Shown: positions 36,651-44,967, counted from the stretch's first letter. The stretch: DNA of 64,000 bases from Bacteroidia bacterium (GCA_016788165.1 JAEUTH010000015.1:1-64000); one strand, 5' to 3'. Translations and numbers: made by a program. The notes: generated from the letters alone by a model not told the origin.

Positions 36651-38576
36651 ATGAATTTATTCAGAAAAAAATCAGTGGATAATATACTTGCCGATGCCGC
36701 CAAAGGCTATAGCGATGGCGAACATAGTTTGGGTAAACACTTAGGCGTGCGCGACTTAACTGCCTTTGGTATAGCTGCTATTATTGGTGCCGGCATATTT
36801 TCTACCATAGGTAATGCCAGTGCAAATGGCGGCCCTGGTGTAGTTTTCTTATTTATTTTTACTGCTATTGCATGTGGTTTTAGTGCCTTTGCTTATGCCG
36901 AGTTTGCCAGTATGGTGCCAGTATCGGGTAGCGCCTACACTTATAGTTATGTTGCATTTGGCGAAATTACTGCCTGGATAATTGGCTGGGCATTAATTAT
37001 GGAGTATGGCGTTGGCAACATTACCGTTGCCATATCGTGGAGTGATTATTTTACCGGCTTTATGGATTACCTGGGTGTACACATACCACATTGGGCTCGT
37101 ATGGATTATTTCACGGCCAAAAATGGTTTTGATGAAGCCACCAAACTTATGGCAACAGGCCGCCCTTTTGAGCAACTCAGCGGTAATTTACGCGAGGCGC
37201 TAACAGCCTGGAATGAGGCTCCCTTAATAGGCAGTTTTCATGTAATTTTTGATATACCTGCAATTGCTATGACCATACTGATTTCGACCCTGGTTTATAT
37301 CGGAATAAAAGAATCGCGTAATGCCAGTAATATTATGGTGGTTATAAAAATATTAATTGTGCTATTGGTTATTGCCGTGGGTTTCTTTTATGTGAAAGGC
37401 GAAAATTATACACCCTTTTTGCCCAATGGTATGGGTGGTGTGCTTAAAGGCGTTTCGGCCGTGTTTTTTGCTTACATCGGTTTTGATGCCATAAGCACTA
37501 CTGCCGAAGAATGTAAAAACCCGCAAAAAGACTTACCTAAAAGTATGATGTATGCAATATTGATATGTACTGCATTATATATTCTCATTTCGTTGGTATT
37601 AACAGGCATGGTACCTTATTACGAATTGGCCGTTGGCGACCCATTGGTTTTTGTTTTCGAAAAATTAAATATTGGTTGGATGATAGGTATTGTTGGCCTT
37701 AGTGCTGTTGTTGCTATGGCTAGTGTATTTTTAGTTTTTCAATTGGGACAACCGCGTATTTGGATGAGTATGAGTCGTGATGGCCTGCTTCCTAAGGCTT
37801 TTAGCCGCATACATCCCAAATATCAAACACCCAGTTTTGCTACCATTGTAACTTGTTTGGTTGTAGCTATACCTGCACTATTCTTAAATATGACATTTGT
37901 AACCGATATGGTTAGCATAGGCACCTTGTTTGCCTTTGTGCTGGTATGTGGCGGTGTACTTAAACTTCAAACCGACCCCAATGCACCACGCAGCAAATTT
38001 AAAACTCCTTATATAAACGCGCAATACCTTATGCCTTTATTAGTAATTCTTTGCATAACCATAGCTTTTACCAAATACAAAGCCGAAACCATGGCTTTTA
38101 TAAGTAATGAAGGCCAAATGTATAGTGCCACTGAGTTTGTAAACCACCTATCGCAAAAAGATTTAAGCGATGTAACCTACCAGCTAAGTTTGGCCAACCC
38201 AAAAGCTTTTGATGAAGCAGGCCGCGATTTACTTGCATACCTTGAAACTATGGACAACCAAACCTATAGCCAAAACATTATGCAGCTAAATCTGGATAAT
38301 CACTTAAAAATAGAAACAGGCTGGCAATTATTTAAACACAAAATACCTACTTGGATATTCCTACTGATAACATTTATACTTACTTACTTGGCATTTAAAC
38401 ACAAACTTTCATTAATTCCACTTTTAGGTTTAACGTGCTGCTTATATATGATGAGTGAACTGGGTTATAAAAACTGGCTATATTTTGGGGCCTGGTTGCT
38501 TATTGGTTTGATAATTTATTTTGGCTACAGTTATAACAACAGTAAACTACAAGCAAAACCTACCTTACAAAGTTGA
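36651..38576 (+). CDS. Amino acid permease (APC family) with long C-terminal loop
   Basis: This is a 641-residue inner-membrane transporter of the cationic-amino-acid (CAT) type. The first helix has the substrate-binding GIAAIIGAGIFSTIG, then FAYAEFASMVPVSGSAYTYSYV and FFAYIGFDAISTTAEECKNPQ, the latter typical of CAT/YfnA transporters. Twelve core helices end near residue 480. A polar segment of about 85 residues (KYKAETMAFIS ... KIETGWQLFKHKIP) follows, and then three more hydrophobic helices. The start is the ATG at 36651 (MNLFRKKS), with the positive-inside N-terminus; an upstream in-frame TTG is not needed. Substrate is not known. Confidence 0.9.
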   Translation: MNLFRKKSVDNILADAAKGYSDGEHSLGKHLGVRDLTAFGIAAIIGAGIFSTIGNASANGGPGVVFLFIFTAIACGFSAFAYAEFASMVPVSGSAYTYSYVAFGEITAWIIGWALIMEYGVGNITVAISWSDYFTGFMDYLGVHIPHWARMDYFTAKNGFDEATKLMATGRPFEQLSGNLREALTAWNEAPLIGSFHVIFDIPAIAMTILISTLVYIGIKESRNASNIMVVIKILIVLLVIAVGFFYVKGENYTPFLPNGMGGVLKGVSAVFFAYIGFDAISTTAEECKNPQKDLPKSMMYAILICTALYILISLVLTGMVPYYELAVGDPLVFVFEKLNIGWMIGIVGLSAVVAMASVFLVFQLGQPRIWMSMSRDGLLPKAFSRIHPKYQTPSFATIVTCLVVAIPALFLNMTFVTDMVSIGTLFAFVLVCGGVLKLQTDPNAPRSKFKTPYINAQYLMPLLVILCITIAFTKYKAETMAFISNEGQMYSATEFVNHLSQKDLSDVTYQLSLANPKAFDEAGRDLLAYLETMDNQTYSQNIMQLNLDNHLKIETGWQLFKHKIPTWIFLLITFILTYLAFKHKLSLIPLLGLTCCLYMMSELGYKNWLYFGAWLLIGLIIYFGYSYNNSKLQAKPTLQS

Positions 38577-38645
38577 TATGGGGTATTTTTAAAACCTTAG
38601 GATTTTTGAACGAAGCATTTGGTTTGCAGTTTCGAAAGAGATTAC

Positions 38646-38653
38646 TACTTTCG
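38646..38653 (+). promoter_or_regulatory. Possible -7 element variant before rpsF
   Basis: TACTTTCG matches TAnnTTTG with one change and lies 42 bases before the rpsF start. Several TTTG boxes stand upstream (38615, 38628, 38633) but none at the ideal 19-base spacing. Confidence 0.35.
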
Positions 38654-38695
38654 CGCTCCATTTTTTATAAACTATATAAATAAAACAGGTAAACA

Positions 38696-39055
38696 ATGTT
38701 AAAACAGTATGAAACTGTGTTTATTCTGAACCCTGTCTTGTCTCAGGATCAGCTAAACGAAACAGTTGAAAAATTCAAGAGAATCCTCACCGAAGGTGGT
38801 GCCAAAATTGTTTTTGAAAACAATTGGGGATTACGCAAACTGGCTTACCCTATTCAGAAAAAGAATACCGGTTTTTATTACCTTATCGAATTTCAGGCCC
38901 CGGGCGAATTAATTGCCAAGCTTGAAGTGGAGTACAAGCGTGATGAAAGAGTAATGCGTTTCCTTACAACAGCGTTAGACAAGCATGCTGTGGCATACAA
39001 TGAAAAGAAACGTAAAAATGCTGTCACTAAAGCAGCCGAAACAACTAACGCTTAA
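38696..39055 (+). CDS. rpsF: 30S ribosomal protein S6
   Basis: This is a 119-residue S6 protein. The N-terminal [28 protein letters not shown] and the internal [23 protein letters not shown] are the classic S6 strands. The C-terminal tail is basic ([14 protein letters not shown]), as in Bacteroidota. It binds 16S rRNA with S18 in the platform. It heads the rpsF-rpsR-rplI operon, with a 10-base gap to rpsR. Confidence 0.96.
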   Translation: MLKQYETVFILNPVLSQDQLNETVEKFKRILTEGGAKIVFENNWGLRKLAYPIQKKNTGFYYLIEFQAPGELIAKLEVEYKRDERVMRFLTTALDKHAVAYNEKKRKNAVTKAAETTNA

Positions 39056-39065
39056 TCAAAACAAA

Positions 39066-39347
39066 ATGGCTACAGAACAATCACCAAACAACAGCGAAAT
39101 CAGGTACTTAAACCCGGTTAACGTTGACACAACCCGTAAAAAGTATTGCCGCTTTAAAAAATTAGGCATTAAGTATATTGATTATAAAGACGAAAAGTTT
39201 TTAATGCGTTTTGTAAATGAGCAAGGCAAAATGTTGCCACGTAGAATTACAGGCACATCACTTAAGTTTCAACGCAAAGTTGGCCAGGCTGTAAAACGTG
39301 CCCGTCATTTATCATTATTACCATACATTGGCGATATGCTTAAATAG
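39066..39347 (+). CDS. rpsR: 30S ribosomal protein S18
   Basis: This is a 93-residue protein that pairs with S6. The signature [20 protein letters not shown]...[31 protein letters not shown] is typical and complete. The ATG at 39066 gives the normal length; the frame extends further upstream into rpsF but that part is not S18-like. It lies between rpsF and rplI. Confidence 0.95.
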   Translation: MATEQSPNNSEIRYLNPVNVDTTRKKYCRFKKLGIKYIDYKDEKFLMRFVNEQGKMLPRRITGTSLKFQRKVGQAVKRARHLSLLPYIGDMLK

Positions 39348-39401
39348 TAAAACGTTATTGTACATTTCAATAACACACTTAAACATCAAAAATTAAAAAA
39401 G

Positions 39402-39860
39402 ATGCAAGTAATATTAAAAGAAGACGTAAAGAATTTGGGGTATAAAGATGATGTAGTAACGGTGCGTAACGGTTATGGTCAGAATTTTTTAATACCTAAA
39501 GGCATAGCTGTTATAGCTAACGATACCAATAAAAAAATACATGCCGAAGTGGTTAAACAACGTGCCCATAAAGTAGCCAAACTTAAAATGGATGCACAAG
39601 GTATTGCCGATGCAATAAGCGGTTTTACCATTACACTTACTGCCAAAGCTGGCGAAAACGGTAAACTGTTTGGTAGCGTAACTTCGCAACAATTGGTTGA
39701 CAAGTTGAAAAACATGGGTTACACAATTGATAAAAAACAAGTAGTAATGCCTGCCGACCATATTAAGCAAGTGGGACAATACAGTGCCGAGCTGGTTTTG
39801 CACCGCGAGGTTAAAGGCAAAATTCAATTCGAAGTGGTAGCTGCCGAAGGCAACCAGTAG
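39402..39860 (+). CDS. rplI: 50S ribosomal protein L9
   Basis: This is a 152-residue L9 protein. The N-terminal rRNA-binding domain MQVILKEDVKNLGYKDDVVTVRNGYGQNFLIPKGIA and the C-terminal domain (GKLFGSVTSQQLVDKL...VQVGQYSAELVLHREV-like segment) are joined by the long helix. It ends the rpsF-rpsR-rplI operon and is followed by a terminator. Confidence 0.96.
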   Translation: MQVILKEDVKNLGYKDDVVTVRNGYGQNFLIPKGIAVIANDTNKKIHAEVVKQRAHKVAKLKMDAQGIADAISGFTITLTAKAGENGKLFGSVTSQQLVDKLKNMGYTIDKKQVVMPADHIKQVGQYSAELVLHREVKGKIQFEVVAAEGNQ

Positions 39861-39883
39861 ATACAATATCAAAATCAATCATT

Positions 39884-39915
39884 AAACCCTCAGCAAATTT
39901 TGTTTGAGGGTTTTT
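39884..39915 (+). terminator. Terminator of the rpsF-rpsR-rplI operon
   Basis: AAACCCTCA (39884-39892) pairs with TGAGGGTTT (39905-39913) around a 12-base loop and runs into a T tract. It lies 24 bases after rplI and before efp, so efp is probably transcribed separately or by read-through. Confidence 0.85.
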
Positions 39916-39940
39916 ATTTAAACCATAAAAACATAATACA

Positions 39941-40498
39941 ATGAATACAGGCGATGTAAGTGTAGGAACCATACTAAGATATAATGGCGAATTGTGTCAG
40001 GTTATTGAGTGGCAACACCGCACACCGGGTAACTTACGCGCATTTTACCAAGGCAAAATGCGAAATTTATTAAGCGGTAAATTAGTCGAAAACCGTTTCC
40101 GTTCGGGCGAGGAAGTTGAAATTGCGCGTGTTGAATACCGCGAATTACAATACCTGTACCGCGATGGGTCGTTTTTGGTATGTATGGATAACGATACCTT
40201 TGAACAGTTTTCGGTTGGCGAAGACTTGTTTGGCGATAAGGTGGATTTTGTAATTGAAGGAGCCACGGTTAAAGTAGCATTCGAAGGCGATAATATTTTA
40301 CTTGCCGAACCGCCAACATTTATTGAAGTTGAAATTACCTATGCCGAACCGGGCGTAAAAGGCGACACCGCTACCAATACCTTAAAACCGGCTACCGTTA
40401 GTACAGGCGCTGTTATTAATGTACCTTTATTTGTAAATCAGGGCGAGCGCGTTAAAATTGACACCCGCACTGGTGCTTATGTTGAAAGAGTAAAATAA
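39941..40498 (+). CDS. efp: Elongation factor P
   Basis: This is a 185-residue three-domain translation factor that relieves stalling at proline runs. Domain I carries MNTGDVSVGTILRYNGELCQV, domains II/III carry LYRDGSFLVCMDNDTFEQF and the C-terminal signature with DTATNTLKPATVSTGAVINVPLFV and GERVKIDTRTGAYVERV. The loop tip, usually Lys (E. coli, beta-lysylated) or Arg (rhamnosylated), reads RTPGNLRAF, placing Asn31 at that site, with Arg33 two residues on. No epmA, epmB or earP gene is nearby. The identity as EF-P is sure; the modification state is unknown. Confidence 0.96.
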   Translation: MNTGDVSVGTILRYNGELCQVIEWQHRTPGNLRAFYQGKMRNLLSGKLVENRFRSGEEVEIARVEYRELQYLYRDGSFLVCMDNDTFEQFSVGEDLFGDKVDFVIEGATVKVAFEGDNILLAEPPTFIEVEITYAEPGVKGDTATNTLKPATVSTGAVINVPLFVNQGERVKIDTRTGAYVERVK

Positions 40499-40518
40499 AA
40501 CTTTCAAATTTTTTAATC

Positions 40519-40556
40519 AAACAGCAACGGCTGCCCAAGGGCAGCCGTTGCTGTTT
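40519..40556 (+). terminator. Strong hairpin after efp
   Basis: There is a perfect 18-bp GC-rich inverted repeat (40519-40536 with 40539-40556) with a 2-base loop, 20 bases after the efp stop. Only three T follow, so it may act as an mRNA-stabilising hairpin as much as an intrinsic terminator. Confidence 0.75.
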
Positions 40557-40568
40557 CCACCGCCACCT

Positions 40569-40615
40569 CCTTTCAACTAACAACTAACAACTAACCCCCC
40601 TTTCAACTCTCAACT
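40569..40615. repeat. Tandem CAACTAA heptamers with flanking CTTTCAACT repeats
   Basis: CAACTAA is repeated three times without gap (40574-40594) and is followed by C-rich sequence and a second CTTTCAACT copy at about 40600. This is non-coding spacer between efp and the frameshifted gene. Such simple repeats are common spacer material in Bacteroidota; no function is assigned. Confidence 0.6.
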
Positions 40616-40676
40616 CCTTTTTTATCTATACCACTTCTAAAATCAAGTTTCCCTTAACCCTTTAATTTTATCTATT

Positions 40677-41034
40677 ATGAAAAAATTATCATTTGTGAAA
40701 AAATCACACACACACAACAATATTCAGCAGTTGTGCAAGTAAAATCTTATTTATTTTAATGCTGATGGCAAGGCAACTGCAAGGCCAACCGGCAACACTA
40801 AACCTTAATAACTTTAATTGCGATAACCCGCAAGCCGTTACTTTGCAATGTTACGATGCTACAGGCAGGGCAATGGATATACTGGCTGTAACCAAAGCAG
40901 ATAGCACTGAATATGGCACCTTGCTTTATATAGAAAAAACCAATCTTACTTACGATGGTTTGCTTTTGGTAAAAGTAATGTACCAGGGTTTTACCTTGGG
41001 TACTATTGGAGTACTAACCCTAAAAAACAAGTAA
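40677..41034 (+). pseudogene. Small secreted protein, frameshifted in its signal peptide (possibly phase-variable)
   Basis: An ATG at 40677 begins MKKLSFVKKSHTHNNIQQLCK and meets a TAA at 40740. One base later in another frame a hydrophobic stretch KILFILMLMARQLQGQ continues into a 91-residue mature part (from 40759) ending at 41034. Removing one base at the junction would restore MKK...CKK-ILFILMLMA, a good signal peptide. So the gene appears frameshifted by +1. A (CA)6 tract at about 40704-40715 lies inside the signal region; one extra CA unit would also restore an open frame throughout. The mature part (TLNLNNFNCDNPQAVTLQCYDATGRAMDI) has a beta-sandwich look with no known family. The T9SS gene follows after four bases. 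Confidence 0.6.
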
Positions 41035-41038
41035 GGCC

Positions 41039-42370
41039 ATGGAACGCATACTTACTTTGGCTATGTTGTTTTCACTAAACGGTATAGCACAGCCACAAAT
41101 TACATGGCTTAAATATTTGAATACATCTACAAATTCTAATACTTGTGAATCAATTCTACAATTGCAGGATAGTGGTTTTATTTTATCTTGCAGGTGGCCT
41201 CCGCAAAATGGATATGTTGCTCGTATTTATAAAACTAATAAATATGGTGATACCCTACATAGCGCATTAATAAACACTTGGTGTAATATTATTCAAACGT
41301 ATGATAAAAATTTTGTTTATGTAGGTGGCAACTTACTTCAAGGCCCAGGAAGTTTAACAAAAATTGACTCCAATTTAAACCAAATTTGGACGCAATCATA
41401 TCCACAATTTTTATCATTACGTTTAACCCTTTCCAACGACAGCGGCTTTATTTTAAATAGCAGCAGCACAGTAATTAAAACCGATAGCTTAGGTGTAATT
41501 CAATGGACGCAATCATTTATTGGCATCATACGTAAAGTAATACCCTGCAAAAATGGCGATATATTGGTAGTGGGCTATGGTGCCGGTTATAATGCAACCT
41601 ACAGGGCCATGCTACTTTCAGCAACTGGCCAATTATTATGGCAACGCCAACATGGTGTGGTAGAAGAAGATTGGGGCACCATAAAGGAATTTGGCATTAA
41701 CGATGCCGTAGAATTGCCCGATGGTAATTTTTTAGCAGCAAGTGGCAGCTACCATCCGCACTTTGGCGATAGTGCCGGTTGGGATATGATTAAGTTAGAC
41801 CGCGCCACTGGCGATACCCTACAAACCTACGTCTTTGATACCATTACCGGGTCACCGCAATATTTGATACACATGACGAATGCCAAAGATTCCAATATAC
41901 TAATATGTGCTGATGGGCGGTTAATAAAAATTAAACAAGACGGCAGTCTTATCTGGTATAAACATGCAGATTTTGAACCGTGGGATTTAATAAGTTGCAG
42001 CGATAATGGATTGGCTATAGCTGGTGTAAAATATACGTGGCTACCTGGTAGCGGTAATTTCAAAAAAAAATCAACCTACGCCAAATTAGACAGCTTAGGC
42101 AATATTTATAATTACCAGGGCATACCCTATATACAACCCCAATTGGTAAGTGTGTACCCCAACCCGGCAAGCAATCAATTAACAATTGATAATTTACAAT
42201 TAACAAATAAACCGTTTACCCTTACTGTATATGATGTTTTGGATAAAATGCACTTAACGCAAAATACCCATACCACAACAATAGATATCAGCACACTAAC
42301 ACCGGGCTTATACGTACTGCGTTTGCAGCAAGGTGATAAAATGTATTATGGCAGGTTTGTGAAAGAGTGA
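41039..42370 (+). CDS. T9SS type A sorting domain protein, beta-repeat type
   Basis: This is a 443-residue exported protein. The signal peptide is MERILTLAMLFSLNGIAQ. The body (about 20-360) carries loose repeats of the form D-S-G-F-I-L and W-x-x-x-x-x-G with INDAVELPDGNFLAASGSY, a delta-60/propeller-like pattern also seen in the 57293 gene. The C-terminal 75 residues are a T9SS sorting domain (VYPNPASNQLTIDNLQLTN ... GLYVLRL), so it should be surface-exposed or released. Function is unknown. Gene context: four bases after the frameshifted secreted-protein gene, suggesting one transcript. Confidence 0.82.
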   Translation: MERILTLAMLFSLNGIAQPQITWLKYLNTSTNSNTCESILQLQDSGFILSCRWPPQNGYVARIYKTNKYGDTLHSALINTWCNIIQTYDKNFVYVGGNLLQGPGSLTKIDSNLNQIWTQSYPQFLSLRLTLSNDSGFILNSSSTVIKTDSLGVIQWTQSFIGIIRKVIPCKNGDILVVGYGAGYNATYRAMLLSATGQLLWQRQHGVVEEDWGTIKEFGINDAVELPDGNFLAASGSYHPHFGDSAGWDMIKLDRATGDTLQTYVFDTITGSPQYLIHMTNAKDSNILICADGRLIKIKQDGSLIWYKHADFEPWDLISCSDNGLAIAGVKYTWLPGSGNFKKKSTYAKLDSLGNIYNYQGIPYIQPQLVSVYPNPASNQLTIDNLQLTNKPFTLTVYDVLDKMHLTQNTHTTTIDISTLTPGLYVLRLQQGDKMYYGRFVKE

Positions 42371-42448
42371 TTAGTGGATAGTGGTGAGAGATGAAATGTG
42401 AAACGACAATTTGCTTAAGCCCCAAAGCCCATTAGCAAAAAACAATAA

Positions 42449-43492
42449 TTAAAGATTATTTAAAAAATCTAAGGTGTTTATACCATCGGCATAATCATTA
42501 ATAAGCGGTTTTTGCAAGGTACCCAAAGGGTGTAATTTTAAACTTGCATGTGGCCATTCATTCACATCAGCAACGGCAATACATTGTAACAATTCTTTAT
42601 TGTCAAACAAATGGGCCAGTAGCTTGTGGGCATCGTTGTAATACTGATAGTGTAAAACCGAAACGGGTGTACTCCAGGCCTCGGCTTCTTTAATGATTAA
42701 AAAATTATTAGTCAAAAAAGGAATCAACTCCAATAGGTATAAAGCCTTATGATATTCATAGTTATTACAATATTTATTATGCTGTAACAAATCGTGCCCA
42801 TATTGTTGTATGCTTTCAAAAAAGAAATCAAAAGTATAGCCTTCGGGTACAAATACTTTCGAAATACTACGGCATCCCAAACCAAAATACATAAATAAAT
42901 CATCGGCAAGCGCATGCATTTGTGTTACAGTTTCGTTGCCCGTTAGCAGTGCAACACTGTTTCTGTTTTTTCGGAAAATGTGTGGATACTTTCCAAAGTA
43001 ATAATCAAAATAACGAAAGGCATTGTTACTACCGGTGGCAATTATGGCATCGGCATTTTTTAAACGCTCAACAATGGTTATACTTTGTTTTAAGTCAGGA
43101 TTAACTTCACACAACAGTTCACATATAAAAGTCATCAACACCGTATCATCACCCGACAACTTTAATACTGCCCGATGCCCACTATATAAAACACACCATA
43201 AATCATGAAACGCTACCAACGGAATATTGCCTGCACAAATAATTCCAATATTTTTAGGGTTAACAACCTTAACTTCGGCAGGCAACAGCGCTAAACTGGC
43301 AGGTTGCAACATGCTAATAATGCCTTGCAAAGCATGCACACTCATATCGGCAGTAAACCATTTATTGGCTATTTCGGCTTGATGCAATACAGCTTCAAAT
43401 TTTTGGTTTTGCGAATCAGACTTATTTTGAAAATCAGTGATTATTCTTTTCAAACGCTCGCTTAATGCAATGCCGGTTTCAGTAATATTCAT
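42449..43492 (-). CDS. Acyl-CoA reductase (LuxC family)
   Basis: This is a 347-residue protein of the LuxC/acyl-CoA reductase family, which reduces fatty acyl-CoA or acyl-enzyme to aldehyde with NADPH. It has KNIGIICAGNIPLVAFHDLWCVLYSGHRAVLKLSGDD, the NAD(P)-binding-like segment, and ATGSNNAFRYFDYYFG near residue 155. FGLGCRSISKVFVPEGY contains the conserved Cys expected as catalytic nucleophile. No other lux genes are present, so light emission is not implied. It is divergent from a dicluster ferredoxin gene 92 bases away, an arrangement that may share a promoter region. Confidence 0.85.
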   Translation of the reverse strand: MNITETGIALSERLKRIITDFQNKSDSQNQKFEAVLHQAEIANKWFTADMSVHALQGIISMLQPASLALLPAEVKVVNPKNIGIICAGNIPLVAFHDLWCVLYSGHRAVLKLSGDDTVLMTFICELLCEVNPDLKQSITIVERLKNADAIIATGSNNAFRYFDYYFGKYPHIFRKNRNSVALLTGNETVTQMHALADDLFMYFGLGCRSISKVFVPEGYTFDFFFESIQQYGHDLLQHNKYCNNYEYHKALYLLELIPFLTNNFLIIKEAEAWSTPVSVLHYQYYNDAHKLLAHLFDNKELLQCIAVADVNEWPHASLKLHPLGTLQKPLINDYADGINTLDFLNNL

Positions 43493-43584
43493 AGGTTGTT
43501 TATAAGAGTTCTAAATAAAAACGATAAAAGCTGTAATTGAAAAAATGCTTTATCATTGTCGCAAAATTATAAAACCACATCATT

Positions 43585-43932
43585 ATGGCTATTACTATTA
43601 CAGATGAATGTATAAACTGCGGTGCATGCGAGCCCGAATGTCCTAATAATGCCATTTACGAAGGCGGTGCCGAATGGCGCTTTTCCGATGGCACATCTAT
43701 ACGCGGTGCATTTAACCGCTTAAATGGCGAAAGTATTGAAGCCGATGCACCACAAGCGCCTGTGTATATGGACCACTACTACATTGTACCCGATAAATGT
43801 ACAGAGTGCGTAGGTTTTCATGATGAGCCACAATGTGCCTCTGTATGTCCGGTTGATTGCTGTGTGGATGATGAGAATGTACGCGAATCGCAGGAAGATT
43901 TATTAAGCAAGAAACAGCGGATGCATGCCTAA
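43585..43932 (+). CDS. 4Fe-4S dicluster ferredoxin
   Basis: This is a 115-residue cytosolic electron carrier. Two clusters are indicated by [16 protein letters not shown] near the N-terminus and by [22 protein letters not shown] (about residues 72-93). The second motif has the widened spacing of YfhL-type ferredoxins. It could supply electrons to the divergent acyl-CoA reductase or to another partner; the pairing is inference. A clear terminator follows 21 bases after the stop. Confidence 0.92.
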   Translation: MAITITDECINCGACEPECPNNAIYEGGAEWRFSDGTSIRGAFNRLNGESIEADAPQAPVYMDHYYIVPDKCTECVGFHDEPQCASVCPVDCCVDDENVRESQEDLLSKKQRMHA

Positions 43933-43953
43933 ACTCATGTATTTAAAAATGAG

Positions 43954-43979
43954 AATCCGGTGCATAGCCGGATTTTTTT
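43954..43979 (+). terminator. Terminator after the ferredoxin gene
   Basis: AATCCGG (43954-43960) pairs with CCGGATT (43968-43974) around a 7-base loop, followed by a run of T. Confidence 0.85.
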
Positions 43980-44030
43980 ATTTCTAAAAGATCCCAAAAA
44001 ATTAACTACCGATAATTGCGTTTATTCAGA

Positions 44031-44921
44031 ATGAAAACGATAATGGCTTTTTGTTTAACCGCGTCACTGGCTCTTGGTCAATCAAACCCATCGCTTCACA
44101 TTAATGTATCACAAATCGAACAAAGCACCATAACATTACAGGCTTATGCCGATAGTATTCAAAAAGGAAGTACCGATAGCATTCGAATTTCTTATAACCG
44201 TGATTTTATAAATGCTCTGGCAAGTTTACTTAAGTCACCCAATACATTTAATTACCATTTCGACTCGTTAAAAACCATTTCGAAAATTAAAAGCAATGAC
44301 GAATTGCTGCGTATATACACCTGGTTATTACCAACAGACTCGGGACGCAGGTACAACTACTTTGGTTTTTTGCAATACTATGATTCGAAACATAAAAACT
44401 TTAAGTGTATAATGCTAAACGAAACCGACACATTTCCTATAAAGAAAACTGTAAAAGCGGCAAATTGGCCATCGGCTATTTATTATAAAATTATAGAAAC
44501 AAAAGATAAATCAAAAACCTACTACACTTTATTAGGCTGGCATGGACATAACCAAGGCACTACCCGAAAAATTATTGATGTGCTTACCTTTAAAAACAAT
44601 GAACCGGTTTTTGGTGCCGCTATTTTTAAACTAACCAATACTACACAGTACCGCATGCTTTACGAGTTTAATGCTAACAGTAGTATGCTGTTGCATTATG
44701 ATGCCGCAGAAAAAAAAATCGTGTTCGACCATTTAGCCGCTATAAATGGATTTAAAAACGACAAAAGTTCTTATGGAGCCACTTTAATTTACGATGCTTT
44801 TAACTGGAAAAAAGGACAATGGCATTATATGCACGATATTGATGTAAGAAATAAGCAGGCACCTGCTAACAATCAAAAAACAAATCAAAAAAAACGGGAC
44901 TTTTACACACCTCCAAAATAA
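44031..44921 (+). CDS. Hypothetical exported protein
   Basis: This is a 296-residue protein with a signal peptide (MKTIMAFCLTASLALGQ) and a C-terminal basic tail (NNQKTNQKKRDFYTPPK). The body is a mixture of helix and strand, with TYYTLLGWHGHNQGTTRKIIDVL and GYNATYRAM-less features that do not match a family known to me. The ATG at 44031 is preferred over a TTG at 44016 as it begins the signal peptide. It lies between the ferredoxin and serC on the plus strand, with a terminator before it and an apparent serC promoter after it, so it is probably a single-gene unit. Confidence 0.7.
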   Translation: MKTIMAFCLTASLALGQSNPSLHINVSQIEQSTITLQAYADSIQKGSTDSIRISYNRDFINALASLLKSPNTFNYHFDSLKTISKIKSNDELLRIYTWLLPTDSGRRYNYFGFLQYYDSKHKNFKCIMLNETDTFPIKKTVKAANWPSAIYYKIIETKDKSKTYYTLLGWHGHNQGTTRKIIDVLTFKNNEPVFGAAIFKLTNTTQYRMLYEFNANSSMLLHYDAAEKKIVFDHLAAINGFKNDKSSYGATLIYDAFNWKKGQWHYMHDIDVRNKQAPANNQKTNQKKRDFYTPPK

Positions 44922-44967
44922 CGGCAACAAAAATTTAACTGCAATAAACCATTGGTAAAAGGCTTTA

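Noticed and set aside
40569-40615. Possible small CRISPR-like array
   Set aside because: The repeats are contiguous 7-mers with no spacers, and no cas gene is in the window.
42449-43492. A luminescence (lux) operon
   Set aside because: Only a LuxC-family reductase is present; luciferase and the transferase/synthetase genes are absent.
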